Source of the DNA: LW23 sp041287705
GTDB lineage: Bacteria; Verrucomicrobiota; Verrucomicrobiia; Methylacidiphilales; UBA1321
Direction of reading: 5' to 3'
NCBI GenBank assembly: GCA_041287705.1
Contig: JBGGNE010000275.1
Location: 1-64,000 of the forward strand
DNA length: 64,000 nt
In this document: piece by piece, positions 44,285 to 53,092 of the stretch
Position numbering within the stretch: position 1 is the first letter of the stretch
Layout: every line of letters starts with the position of its first letter
Translations under genes and position numbers: made by a program
The notes under the pieces: generated by a model
The model's database searches: none
Told to the model about the DNA's origin: nothing
Seen by the model: only the letters and a program-made list of their open reading frames with translations

Positions 44285-46087
44285 ATGCTGAAACCTGTTG
44301 ATAATGAAGCGCGCGAAATCAAGATGCTGGACGGTCTCTGGCATTTTGCTCAGGACCCCGATGATGGTGGAGAGGGCAGGGGATGGCATTCTTCGCGCCT
44401 GCCGGGTGCTCTGAAGATGCCGGTTCCCGCAAGTTACAATGACTTAACGCAGGATCCAGCCCTTCGAGATCACGTGGGGGCGGTATGGTATCAACGCGAA
44501 GTGTGGGTTCCCAGGGGATGGAGCCATGATGACATCGAAATCCGTATCGGTGCCGCGGGAAATCACGCCACGGTATGGTGGGATGGCATATGCCTCGGCA
44601 CTCACCGTGGAGCCTTTCTTCCCTTTTCCGTCTCTCTTGGTGAGCTGACGGACGAACATGTTCTGCATCTGCTTACCATCCGCGTGAATAACCGCCTGAC
44701 ATTTGCAGATCTTCCCACAGGAAATGTTGTTGCTGCGGGAATGAAACGCCCCGGCTACACAGGTAAGAGGGTTCACCAGGATAGCTTCCATGATTTCTAC
44801 AACTATTCCGGTATTCACCGTAGCGTTATGCTGTTACATCTGCCTCGACATCGTATCGAAGCTATTAACGTTACATCCAGTATAGAGGGAAAGCTTGGCA
44901 TCCTGAATTGGAATGTTAAAGAGTACGGAGAACGTGGCAGACTGAAGGTGCGTCTTCTGGATGCCAATGCCATGGAAGTGGCACAGGGCGAAGGATTTCA
45001 GGGAAGTTGTACAATTGAAAATGTTCATCCGTGGGCTCCGGAATCTCCGCATCTTTATCTTCTTCAATGCGATTTGCTGGAAGGAGATAAGCTGGTAGAT
45101 CGCTATGCCCTGCCGGTTGGTATTCGCACAGTCTCCGTCAGCAAGGATGCATTTCTACTAAATGGCAAGCCTTTCTATTTTAGGGGTGTGGGAAAGCACG
45201 AGGACAGCGTATTGTTTGGGCGTGGACATAACTCCGTGGTGCTGACGAAAGACTTCGCGATGATGGAGTGGCTGGGAGCCAATTCCTTTCGTACGTCGCA
45301 CTATCCCTACGACGAAGAGTGGCTGGATGAAGCTGATCGTCGAGGTATAGCCGTTATTGGTGAAGTGCCTGCAGTAGGATTTAATCCATGGAATGAGAAG
45401 ACAGACTGGTTTACGCATGGCAAGGTAGATCAACATACATTAGCTAATCATCTTGCGGATATCGAAGCCTTGATTGCCAGGGATGCACATCATCCATGTA
45501 TTGTTGCGTGGAATCTGCTGGTAGAAGCTCCCACATATGAAGAGGGCGCCTTGCCCTACGCCGAGGCGCTGGTTAAGAGGACGCGTGAGCTGGATCCTAC
45601 GCGCCCACTCACTTTCGAGCAGAGCTCTCGCCCGGAAGCATGCCGCGTTCAGCAGCTTGCGGACTTCATATGTGTCTCCCGTTACTACGGCTGGTATGAG
45701 AATACAGGAGACCTGGATGAAGCAGTTCTTACACAATGCCTGATGTATGAGCTTAAGGCATGGCGTGAGCGCTTCGGGCAACCCGTATTCATGTTGGAGT
45801 TTGGTGCTGATACCATTGCGGGAATGCATAGCGATCCACCTGTCATGTTTAGTGAAGAATATCAGGTGGAGATCTTCAGACTTTACTCTCAGGTACTGGA
45901 TCAGTGTCCGTGGATCATAGGCGAGCACATCTGGAATCTGGCGGATTTTGCTACCAAGCAGGGATTGAATCGAATGATGGGCAACCGCAAAGGCATTCTC
46001 ACCCGCGACCGACAGCCCAAGATGGGCGCACACTTTTTAAAAAGGAGGTGGAAAAGCGTTGACGAAAGCGGCAGACCGTCGAGCTAA
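44285..46087 (+). CDS. uidA: GH2 beta-glucuronidase
   Basis: Releases beta-linked glucuronic acid; no signal peptide from ATG 44285, so cytoplasmic. An upstream open frame from 44168 was rejected because family similarity starts at LKPVDNEAREIKMLDGLWHF. Domains: sugar-binding jelly roll (1-180), Ig-like (180-275), TIM barrel (275-600). The nucleophile Glu is in FMLEFGADTIAGMHSD. NRMMGNRKGILTRDRQPK keeps the Asn-x-Lys pair that contacts the carboxylate and marks beta-glucuronidases. The acid/base motif reads WNLLVEAPT where the family normally has ANEPD-like sequence: the Glu is kept but the preceding, nearly invariant Asn is Val. A LacI gene and a GntP permease follow. Confidence 0.88.
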   Translation: MLKPVDNEAREIKMLDGLWHFAQDPDDGGEGRGWHSSRLPGALKMPVPASYNDLTQDPALRDHVGAVWYQREVWVPRGWSHDDIEIRIGAAGNHATVWWDGICLGTHRGAFLPFSVSLGELTDEHVLHLLTIRVNNRLTFADLPTGNVVAAGMKRPGYTGKRVHQDSFHDFYNYSGIHRSVMLLHLPRHRIEAINVTSSIEGKLGILNWNVKEYGERGRLKVRLLDANAMEVAQGEGFQGSCTIENVHPWAPESPHLYLLQCDLLEGDKLVDRYALPVGIRTVSVSKDAFLLNGKPFYFRGVGKHEDSVLFGRGHNSVVLTKDFAMMEWLGANSFRTSHYPYDEEWLDEADRRGIAVIGEVPAVGFNPWNEKTDWFTHGKVDQHTLANHLADIEALIARDAHHPCIVAWNLLVEAPTYEEGALPYAEALVKRTRELDPTRPLTFEQSSRPEACRVQQLADFICVSRYYGWYENTGDLDEAVLTQCLMYELKAWRERFGQPVFMLEFGADTIAGMHSDPPVMFSEEYQVEIFRLYSQVLDQCPWIIGEHIWNLADFATKQGLNRMMGNRKGILTRDRQPKMGAHFLKRRWKSVDESGRPSS

Positions 46088-46145
46088 GGCCGGCTCAGAG
46101 GTAGAGTCCATGCGCATTTCGCGCAAAAAACGGCGTTATTTCGGA

Positions 46146-46185
46146 GGCTTTCGGCGTATACGGCAAAGTATACTGTTCGAAAGCC
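46146..46185. promoter_or_regulatory. 40-bp interrupted palindrome before lacI
   Basis: GGCTTTCG (46146-46153) and CGAAAGCC (46178-46185) form the outer arms; inside are two copies of GTATAC (46156-46161 and 46168-46173) around GGCAAA. It lies 64 bp before the LacI start and could hold LacI operators or act as a terminator for the upstream gene; no T-tract follows. Confidence 0.45.
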
Positions 46186-46248
46186 AACCGGCAGGCGGCG
46201 CTTTGCCTGATAACCCGACACCGACGGATAAGGAAAGGAGTAAGCGAC

Positions 46249-47271
46249 ATGAGGCCTACGATGAAGACCATTGCAGACGAGGCCCATGTCAGCATCATGA
46301 CGGTGTCGCTTGCCCTGCGCAATCACCCACGCATTTCGTCCGCAACGCGTCAGAAAATCATGGGAGTAGCGGAAAAGCTCGGCTACCAGCCCAACCCCAT
46401 GGTGGCGAATCTGATGACGCACATCCGTTCCTCGAGACCCGTGCCGTATCAGGCTAATCTGGCGTACCTTACAGCTTTTGAATCACCCACGGCCTGGCAG
46501 AAACATCCCGTGGCGTACCTGGCTTACCAGGGGATGAGAGCGCGTGCTCGCGAGGTGGGGTATCTGGTCGATACATTCTGGATTAGAGAGCCTGGGCTGA
46601 ACCAGCACAACTTGTCGCGCGTGCTTCGTTCCCGCAATATTCAGGGCGTCATTCTGGCTCCGTTGCCGCGTGTCGGCGTGCTGGATGAGTTTGACTGGTC
46701 CCAGTGGAGCTCTGCTGCCTTGGGAAACTCCCTGCTCAGCCCTCGCATTCACTGCGTCACGCATCATCAATACCACGGCATGTGGCTGGTGTTGAATATG
46801 CTGGACCAGAAAGGGTATAAGCGGATAGGTCTCGCCATGGATGAATGGGTGGATGACAAGGTTGATCGCACGTTTACCTCCTGCATGGCGGGCTATCAGG
46901 TGCGGCTTCCGGCTTCGCGCAGAGTACCCATCCATCTGCGCAAGGCACTTGATCCCGTTCCCCTGGCGGCGTGGATGAAGAAATACAAGCCGGACGTCAT
47001 TGTGGGCCACGACGGGCTCGTCTACTGCCTTCAGCAGCTCGGCATTTGCGTTCCGGGCGATGTCGCCGTGGCGCATCTGGGTGTTCCTTCTGCCTTTGAT
47101 TCCAATGTCTCCGGACTCGATCAGAGCTGGACGCTGGCCGGCGCTTCGGTTGTGGATGCCGTAGTTGCACAGATTAACCGCAACGAAAGGGGAATTCCTG
47201 CCAGACCGCAGACGATTATGCTGGAAGGCGCGTGGGTCGAGGGAAAATCCACTCCTGGCCCGGCGCGATGA
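46249..47271 (+). CDS. LacI-family transcriptional regulator
   Basis: Sugar-responsive regulator of 340 residues. The N-terminal LacI helix-turn-helix is clear (MKTIADEAHVSIMTVSLALR) with the hinge helix region GYQPNPMVANLMTHIRS. The sensor domain follows (VQGVILAPLP-like stretch, KGYKRIGLAMDEWVDDKVDR, KPDVIVGHDGLVYCLQQLGI, VPGDVAVAHLGVP). This LALRNHPRIS subclass is frequent in Verrucomicrobiota. AAGGAAAGGAG lies 7 nt before the ATG. It sits 161 nt after the beta-glucuronidase on the same strand and converges on the GntP permease; both are likely targets. Confidence 0.93.
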   Translation: MRPTMKTIADEAHVSIMTVSLALRNHPRISSATRQKIMGVAEKLGYQPNPMVANLMTHIRSSRPVPYQANLAYLTAFESPTAWQKHPVAYLAYQGMRARAREVGYLVDTFWIREPGLNQHNLSRVLRSRNIQGVILAPLPRVGVLDEFDWSQWSSAALGNSLLSPRIHCVTHHQYHGMWLVLNMLDQKGYKRIGLAMDEWVDDKVDRTFTSCMAGYQVRLPASRRVPIHLRKALDPVPLAAWMKKYKPDVIVGHDGLVYCLQQLGICVPGDVAVAHLGVPSAFDSNVSGLDQSWTLAGASVVDAVVAQINRNERGIPARPQTIMLEGAWVEGKSTPGPAR

Positions 47272-47303
47272 GCATTCGCGTAGCCGTGGTCGCAGCAGAA
47301 TCC

Positions 47304-48701
47304 CTACACAAGGCCCGTCAGATAAAATACCGCTATGACGACAAAGACTGCCGCTGTCTTAATGAGCGTAATGGCAAAGATATCGCGATACGATTGCGCG
47401 TGAGTCAGTCCTGTAACGGACAGCAGAGTAATAACCGCGCCGTTGTGTGGCAGGGTATCCATCCCGCCACTGGCCATGGAGGCGACGCGGTGCAGCACTT
47501 CCGCGGGAATACCTGCCTGCAGTGCGTGGGGAATAAAGGTGTCCTGCATGGCGGCCAGGGCAATGCTGAGTCCTCCCGATGCCGACCCCGTTATGCCCGC
47601 AAGCGCGCTTACAGTTATGGCGATATCGATGAGCGGTTCCTTAAAAAGCGCTATCATTCCGGTGACCGCTACAAAGCCTGGCAAGGCTGCAATGACAGCT
47701 CCGAAACCATACTCCGAAGCCGTATTCATGGAGGCAAGCAGTGCGCCCGAGATCGCCGGCTTGGTGCCCTCAGCGAAGCGAGCTGAGGTACTCTTCCAGG
47801 AAAAAGCGAGGACGGAAGCGATACCAATCAGGAGCGCCCCCTCTACTGCCCAGACTGCCGTGAGGCGAGAAATTTCCTGAGTAACCGGCGCTGCTTTGCC
47901 AAACATGCTGGGCTGGAACGAATGTGTCGGGCCATAAAACCAGGGAATGGCCGACGTAAACACATAGTTCATAACGCCGACAAGCAGTAGCGGTATAATG
48001 GCAATTGCAGGGTGGCACATCTGCCCGTCTTCCACCGTCTCGGGCTCATTGATGAGATTTTCCCCGTAGCCTTCTCCAGCCAGTTCGGCTGTGCGCCGAC
48101 GCCACTCCATGTAGGCCAAGCCGGCAATAAGGATGAAAACAGCCCCCATAATACCCAGCCATGGAGCGGAGAATATCGTGGTCTTAAAGAAAGTCGTGGG
48201 AATGATGTTCTGAATCTGCGGAGTGCCAGGCAGGCAATCCATGGTGAACGTGAACGCCCCCAGCGCTATGCTACCGGGAATCAGCCGCTTGGGAATGTTA
48301 GCTCGCTTAAACATTTCTGCCGCGAAGGGATATACCGCAAACACCACTACAAAGAGCGATACACCTCCGTAGGTGAGCAGGGCGCATACCGCGACGATCG
48401 AAGCGATGGCGCGGTTGCTGCCCACAGTGGCAATAATTGTGGCTACTATGGATTTGGCAAAGCCGGATATCTCCATAAGTTTGCCAAAGATCGCCCCAAG
48501 CAGAAACACCGGGAAGTACTGTTTGAGAAAGTCGGCCAGCCTGACCATGAATAACCCGCTGAACATGGGGGCGACCAGCGAGGCGTCGGTCAGCAGAACC
48601 GCGCCAAGCGCCGCTATGGGAGCGAAGAGAATAACGCTGTATCCCCGATAGGCGATGATCATGAGGAAGATCAACGCTGCAAAAACTATCACGACGCTCA
48701 T
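47304..48701 (-). CDS. GntP-family permease (gluconate/sugar acid:H+ symporter)
   Basis: Inner-membrane transporter of 465 residues with about 12 hydrophobic segments, including IVFAALIFLMIIAYRGYSVI and TLIKTAAVFVVIAVFYLTGL. The family-typical loops ALLTYGGVSLFVVVFAVYPF and ITGSASGGLSIALAAM are present, and GVSLFV/SGGLS-type motifs form the substrate path in GntP members. GntP proteins import gluconate and similar sugar acids; beside a beta-glucuronidase and LacI regulator, import of a uronate or aldonate is the best guess. It is convergent with lacI (33-nt gap) and divergent from the tannase-like gene. Confidence 0.88.
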   Translation of the reverse strand: MSVVIVFAALIFLMIIAYRGYSVILFAPIAALGAVLLTDASLVAPMFSGLFMVRLADFLKQYFPVFLLGAIFGKLMEISGFAKSIVATIIATVGSNRAIASIVAVCALLTYGGVSLFVVVFAVYPFAAEMFKRANIPKRLIPGSIALGAFTFTMDCLPGTPQIQNIIPTTFFKTTIFSAPWLGIMGAVFILIAGLAYMEWRRRTAELAGEGYGENLINEPETVEDGQMCHPAIAIIPLLLVGVMNYVFTSAIPWFYGPTHSFQPSMFGKAAPVTQEISRLTAVWAVEGALLIGIASVLAFSWKSTSARFAEGTKPAISGALLASMNTASEYGFGAVIAALPGFVAVTGMIALFKEPLIDIAITVSALAGITGSASGGLSIALAAMQDTFIPHALQAGIPAEVLHRVASMASGGMDTLPHNGAVITLLSVTGLTHAQSYRDIFAITLIKTAAVFVVIAVFYLTGLV

Positions 48702-48956
48702 AAATTATTTTGGTGACGTTCGACCGGGATATTCCCGTGCGGCAGTCTGGCCAACGTACGCGGTGTTGCTTATATGCCACATGCTTAGCAATGGCGAGAA
48801 GGGCACCCACTCTGCCTTCACTTTGCCGCGTGACAACAACATATTTTGTTCAAACTGTAGACGCAGCCTTTGAGATCTAATTAAGCCTTGTCGTATGCCA
48901 ATACTCCCATCACCATTGTAGCGCTCAATATCCATTCCCGGTGCGGGCGTTGAATT

Positions 48957-50501
48957 ATGAACATAAAAGTCGCAACTCTCTGCCTGGTGACTCAGTTTCT
49001 CAACATGGTGGCGTACGGCCAGAATACACAGACGAACACCACGGCTCTGCCGCCCGCGGACGACCGGATTGCGGCCATAAAAGCTCTGAAAATCGATTGC
49101 GCTACCATCACCCAGGTGCAGTACGATGCATCGCCATCCATCACCGCTCCGGATGGCAAGAAGGCCAACAACCTGCCACCACGTACCATTGTTAAAATGG
49201 TGCTGAATCCGGCCAAGGGCTCCAATATCAATGTCGAGATATGGCTTCCGGAAGCCGCGAAATGGAACTCCAGGATGCTCGGCCTGGGCAATGGCGGATC
49301 CGCAGGACGTATCAACTCCGTGGGCCTGGCCTGGCCGGCCAGCGGTGGCTATGCCGCTGTGACTACGGATATGGGCACCGCGCCCAATGCAGATTCGGGT
49401 GTAGGGAACACTGAGGTCTGGAAGGATTTCGGTTTCCGCGCCACGCATCTCATGACCGTTGCGGCCAAGCAGGTTATCCAGGCGTACTACGGCAAGCCGC
49501 CTGAATTCTCCTACTTCAACGGCGGTTCAACAGGAGGACAGCAGGCTCTGCAGGAAGCCCAGCGGTATCCCGAAGACTACGACGGCATTGTCGCGGCCAT
49601 TCCGGCGCATTGCCGCACCCCGCTTCACGCTTACTTCCTCTGGAACGATCAGATTCTCGCCAAGTGCGCGTTCACCAAGACGCAACAGGATAACATCGTG
49701 GCTGCGGGGAACGAATATATGGCATCGCGCGAAGTGCCGGCAATCGCGGGCAAGTTCATTTCCGATCCTCGCTGCGAGGGCAAAGACATCGAAGCCGTCA
49801 TCGCCCTGGCTTTACAGAAGGATCCCACGCTCACCAGGGATCATGCCGATGCTATGCGAAAGCTCTTCGACGGCCCCAGGCACGCGGAAACCGGCGAGCG
49901 CATCTTCAACGGCATTCCTTTCGGCTGCCCCTTTGATCCCTCGCACGGGCATTTGTACCTCTTCAAGTGGGTTTTTGGCGCCAATAAAAAGCTCGGCGAC
50001 ATCAATTTCGGCAGTGACATCGACACTTATACCAAGGCTCTGGGGCCTTACCTCAACGCCGAAAACGCCGATCTCAGCGCCTTCGAAAAGCGCGGTGGCA
50101 AGCTCATCATTTCGTCGGGGGCAGCCGATCAAATCGTGCCCTACCACGCTACGCTGGACTATTACGAGCGTGTGGTCGAGCACTTCGGCAGCCTGGAGAA
50201 AGTGCAATCGTTCTGCAAACTCTACATCATCCCCGGCATGGCCCACGGCGGCGGCCCCGGCCTTAGCCCCCAGGGCAATCTGGTGGACCTGGTTAAAACC
50301 TGGCGCGAAAAAGGCACCGCCCCCGAAGCTATCCGAGGAAAACGCGCTGCGAACGGCAAGACTGAGCTGGATATCCCCATCTATCCCTATCCCACCAAAA
50401 CCACCTGGGACGCCGCCACCTCCACCTACAAACCCGTGGAAGGCCCGCGCCGAGGCGTTGACCGCGTGGCAGAACGCTTCCGCCCCGCGGCTGCGGAGTA
50501 A
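48957..50501 (+). CDS. Secreted tannase/feruloyl esterase family protein
   Basis: Exported esterase of 514 residues that likely releases phenolic acids from plant polymers. Signal peptide at 1-21 (ends MVAYGQ). The alpha/beta-hydrolase core has the nucleophile Ser in YFNGGSTGGQQAL, Asp in SSGAADQIVPYHAT and His in IIPGMAHGGGPG. In characterised members the Ser and His are each next to a Cys that form a disulfide (CS-D-HC motif); here both Cys positions are Gly. A lid region with CAFTKTQQDN and DPRCEGKDIEAVIA follows the Ser. Gene end is GC-rich. It is convergent with the TonB-dependent receptor (38-nt gap). Confidence 0.88.
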   Translation: MNIKVATLCLVTQFLNMVAYGQNTQTNTTALPPADDRIAAIKALKIDCATITQVQYDASPSITAPDGKKANNLPPRTIVKMVLNPAKGSNINVEIWLPEAAKWNSRMLGLGNGGSAGRINSVGLAWPASGGYAAVTTDMGTAPNADSGVGNTEVWKDFGFRATHLMTVAAKQVIQAYYGKPPEFSYFNGGSTGGQQALQEAQRYPEDYDGIVAAIPAHCRTPLHAYFLWNDQILAKCAFTKTQQDNIVAAGNEYMASREVPAIAGKFISDPRCEGKDIEAVIALALQKDPTLTRDHADAMRKLFDGPRHAETGERIFNGIPFGCPFDPSHGHLYLFKWVFGANKKLGDINFGSDIDTYTKALGPYLNAENADLSAFEKRGGKLIISSGAADQIVPYHATLDYYERVVEHFGSLEKVQSFCKLYIIPGMAHGGGPGLSPQGNLVDLVKTWREKGTAPEAIRGKRAANGKTELDIPIYPYPTKTTWDAATSTYKPVEGPRRGVDRVAERFRPAAAE

Positions 50502-50538
50502 TGCCTCATGCAATGGGGACGGCGCCCAGTTCCTGAGT

Positions 50539-52800
50539 TCAGAACGAGTAGCTCATGCCTCCGTAGATGCTGCGGCGCTGGCCGTACTGGGCGGCGCCGG
50601 CTCCGATGCCGGTTCCGTCGCGGAGCTGATAGGTCTGGTCGAAGAGGTTGAGGACGTCCATGCGGAATTTCAGGTTTTCTGCGCCGATGAACTTGAACGA
50701 TTGCTCGAAGCCCATGTTCACGGCGCAGTAAGCGGGAAGCGTTCCGCCATTGGGTACCGCGCCTTCATTCCGCAGGCCGCTGCCGCAAATCATCTCGACA
50801 TAGGGGCGGTTCTCAATCTGGCTGATGAGATAGGAAACGCCTACTGCGCCGGAGAAGCGTTGATCGTGATCCAGATAGATAAAGTGATTATCCACGTACT
50901 CTGGATCTTCTGCCACAATGGCCTGGGAGGAGTTAAAGCCTTTGCCTATGCCGCGCTCCAGTGAGAAGTTGGCGTATGCAGATAAGCCGCCTTGTGTATA
51001 GGACTGGCTGATTTCCAGACCGAAAATCTCTCCTTCGCGATAGTTAAAGACACTGAGAATAGGCGCAGCGCCGAACTGTCCGTTATCCAGCTGGTTTTGG
51101 GCCTTCTTGTAATAGGCGTCGATCCCTACCTGATAGGCGGGCGTAAACTTATGTACAATACCTATATCGAAGTAGTGAGAGCGCTCGGCCTGGGCGGGAT
51201 CATTGGGGAGATCGGGATCCGCCGCGTTGGTGGTGCCGGCAAACTTGCTGACGGCTCCGGAAGGGGTGTTTTCCAAAGAAGGCGGCGTAAAGTAGCTGGC
51301 GTAGCCGGCGTGGATGGATGTGTTTTTGCTTAACTGATAGGTAGTGTTGATGCGCGGGCTAAACTGATTCTGATCCGTCTGTCCGAGATACAGATCAAAG
51401 CGTCCACCATAGTTTACGGTCCAGTCTCTGGTGATTTTCCATTCGTCCTGCAGATAGAGGCCCAGAGTAAAAGCGGCCTGATAGGAGCGATCTGCAATCA
51501 TGAAAGGATCGCCCACGGCTTCACCATCTTCATCCGTGGCAAATACAGAAGTGTTTGTTACCTGCAACGCGCCCTGATAGTTAAAAATCAGTCCGCCCCG
51601 GAGAGTATGGCAATCGTTAAGCTCATAGCTTCCATCGAACTGCAGGCCATTCGACATAACGCTTTTATCAATGCTTCCTGCTACACCGTTAAAGAAGAGA
51701 TCGCCCTGCCAGTCAGGATCAAACGAAACCTGGCTGTAGCGATTAAAAAGTGCTACCTGGAAGGTCAGTGCATCTACAGTCTTCTGGTACGCCAGCACTT
51801 CATAGTTATTTTGCTCTCGCTGGCGTTCGTTCAGGGCTGCGGAATCGAACGTCTGCACGTCCGCAGTAGGGAAGAAGGTGGAGCTCTCGTTGTTTTGCAG
51901 GCCGGGCGTATTGGGGATTTCAAACTGCTTGTAGGATGCCCCGGTAATCAAACTGATACGGCTGGTGTCATCAATAATATGAGAGATGTAGGCGAAACCG
52001 CGGAACTGTTCCGTAGTGTCATGAATGGCATCGCGCGAACTCGTGGGGTTTTCAATTCCCAGAGTACTATGAAGGTAGCTGCCTGACACATAGAAGCTGG
52101 TTTTGCCAATTGTTCCGCCGTACTGCATGCTGGGGTTCAGAGTTTCATTGCTGCCGCCGTACATGTTCAGAGTGCCGCCAGGATTAAGCGCGCCGCTCTT
52201 GGTGTGAATATCGACGATGCCGGCAGTTCTGAGCCCAAACTGTGCGGGAAGAGCTCCGGTGATCAGATCTACCCTGTCTACAAACCGGGTATCGAACTCG
52301 TTGCCAAAGCCAGTGATGCCCTCGGGTATCAGGACATCGTTAATGCGGTACTGAATGTTGGAGTGCTCGTTGCGGATGTGGACCGCCCCGGAGCCGAGGG
52401 AATCCTGGCTTACGCCCGGAAACCGCAGCAGAAGTTTGTTGAACGGAACGTTCTCTCCCTGGGCCTGCGACTGAATCTGAGTCTGGTCAATGCTATATAC
52501 CGTGGCGCCCAGTGAGGGCACAATCTTTTGCCGAGCTTCGTCAAGCTGACCGAAGACAGTCACTGCCTCCAGCGTAACGGGCGGTGCGTTGAGCCCCTCG
52601 TTGATAATCGGATCCCGCAAGCTCGAGCCGGCAGAAGGAGCGTCGGTTGTCTTTTGTGCAGCTTTATTGGGATAGGGCATATCTGCGGCCAGGGCAATTT
52701 CGATGCTGCAAGGTATGCCCACAAGAGTGAAAAGACCGACAAAGCCACTGAAGAATGCGCGATTTATTCTTGAACTACCAAAGACGCAAGTAAGTTGCAT
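50539..52800 (-). CDS. TonB-dependent outer-membrane receptor
   Basis: Outer-membrane transporter of 753 residues. Signal peptide to about residue 39 (GIPCSIEIALAAD). A TonB-box-like EAVTVFGQ precedes the plug (about 85-215: LLLRFPGVSQDSLGSGAVHI, then FVDRVDLITGALPAQFG). The beta-barrel fills the rest with alternating aromatic strands and ends in SIYGGMSYSF, the terminal Phe needed for Bam insertion. No SusD partner is near, so it is not a SusCD pair. The substrate is unknown; the convergent tannase-like esterase suggests a plant phenolic or oligosaccharide, but iron chelates are equally possible. Upstream 290 bases hold no gene. Confidence 0.9.
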   Translation of the reverse strand: MQLTCVFGSSRINRAFFSGFVGLFTLVGIPCSIEIALAADMPYPNKAAQKTTDAPSAGSSLRDPIINEGLNAPPVTLEAVTVFGQLDEARQKIVPSLGATVYSIDQTQIQSQAQGENVPFNKLLLRFPGVSQDSLGSGAVHIRNEHSNIQYRINDVLIPEGITGFGNEFDTRFVDRVDLITGALPAQFGLRTAGIVDIHTKSGALNPGGTLNMYGGSNETLNPSMQYGGTIGKTSFYVSGSYLHSTLGIENPTSSRDAIHDTTEQFRGFAYISHIIDDTSRISLITGASYKQFEIPNTPGLQNNESSTFFPTADVQTFDSAALNERQREQNNYEVLAYQKTVDALTFQVALFNRYSQVSFDPDWQGDLFFNGVAGSIDKSVMSNGLQFDGSYELNDCHTLRGGLIFNYQGALQVTNTSVFATDEDGEAVGDPFMIADRSYQAAFTLGLYLQDEWKITRDWTVNYGGRFDLYLGQTDQNQFSPRINTTYQLSKNTSIHAGYASYFTPPSLENTPSGAVSKFAGTTNAADPDLPNDPAQAERSHYFDIGIVHKFTPAYQVGIDAYYKKAQNQLDNGQFGAAPILSVFNYREGEIFGLEISQSYTQGGLSAYANFSLERGIGKGFNSSQAIVAEDPEYVDNHFIYLDHDQRFSGAVGVSYLISQIENRPYVEMICGSGLRNEGAVPNGGTLPAYCAVNMGFEQSFKFIGAENLKFRMDVLNLFDQTYQLRDGTGIGAGAAQYGQRRSIYGGMSYSF

Positions 52801-53030
52801 TAAGCGGATTTAGTGGAATCGGGCGATTTTTGCAAAGAATTTATGCAATAAAATTGCATTAAGGAGTCATCTTAACTCTTTGTCCTGTAATCGGACATAT
52901 TCCGGAATCGACTTCGCTCCTGTCATTAGCTCTGTCTGTGCATGGCCGGCAGACAGGCCCTGCGCAGCATGCTACCTGCTTTGACCTCAAAAATGCCTGA
53001 CGCAGCACCGTGACGCAGACACGAATGTGC

Positions 53031-53056
53031 GAACCTCAGTCCTGTGACCGAGGTTC
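53031..53056. terminator. Hairpin after the Verru_Chthon A operon
   Basis: GAACCTC (53031-53037) pairs with GAGGTTC (53050-53056) and GTC/GAC extends the stem past an A-C mismatch, loop CTGT. It lies 37 nt past the stop at 53093. The T-rich tract is on the plus side, so function on the minus strand is uncertain. Confidence 0.45.
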
Positions 53057-53092
53057 TTACTCTTTATTTTACTCAAAAATGACAAGCCCGGC

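Noticed and set aside
49459..50964. Plus-strand open frame of 501 codons
   Set aside because: It is a shifted frame of the tannase-like gene with a Ser/Pro/Arg-rich product and runs into the receptor gene.
50539..52800. SusC-SusD-type utilisation locus
   Set aside because: The receptor lacks an adjacent SusD-like lipoprotein, so it is kept as a simple TonB-dependent receptor.
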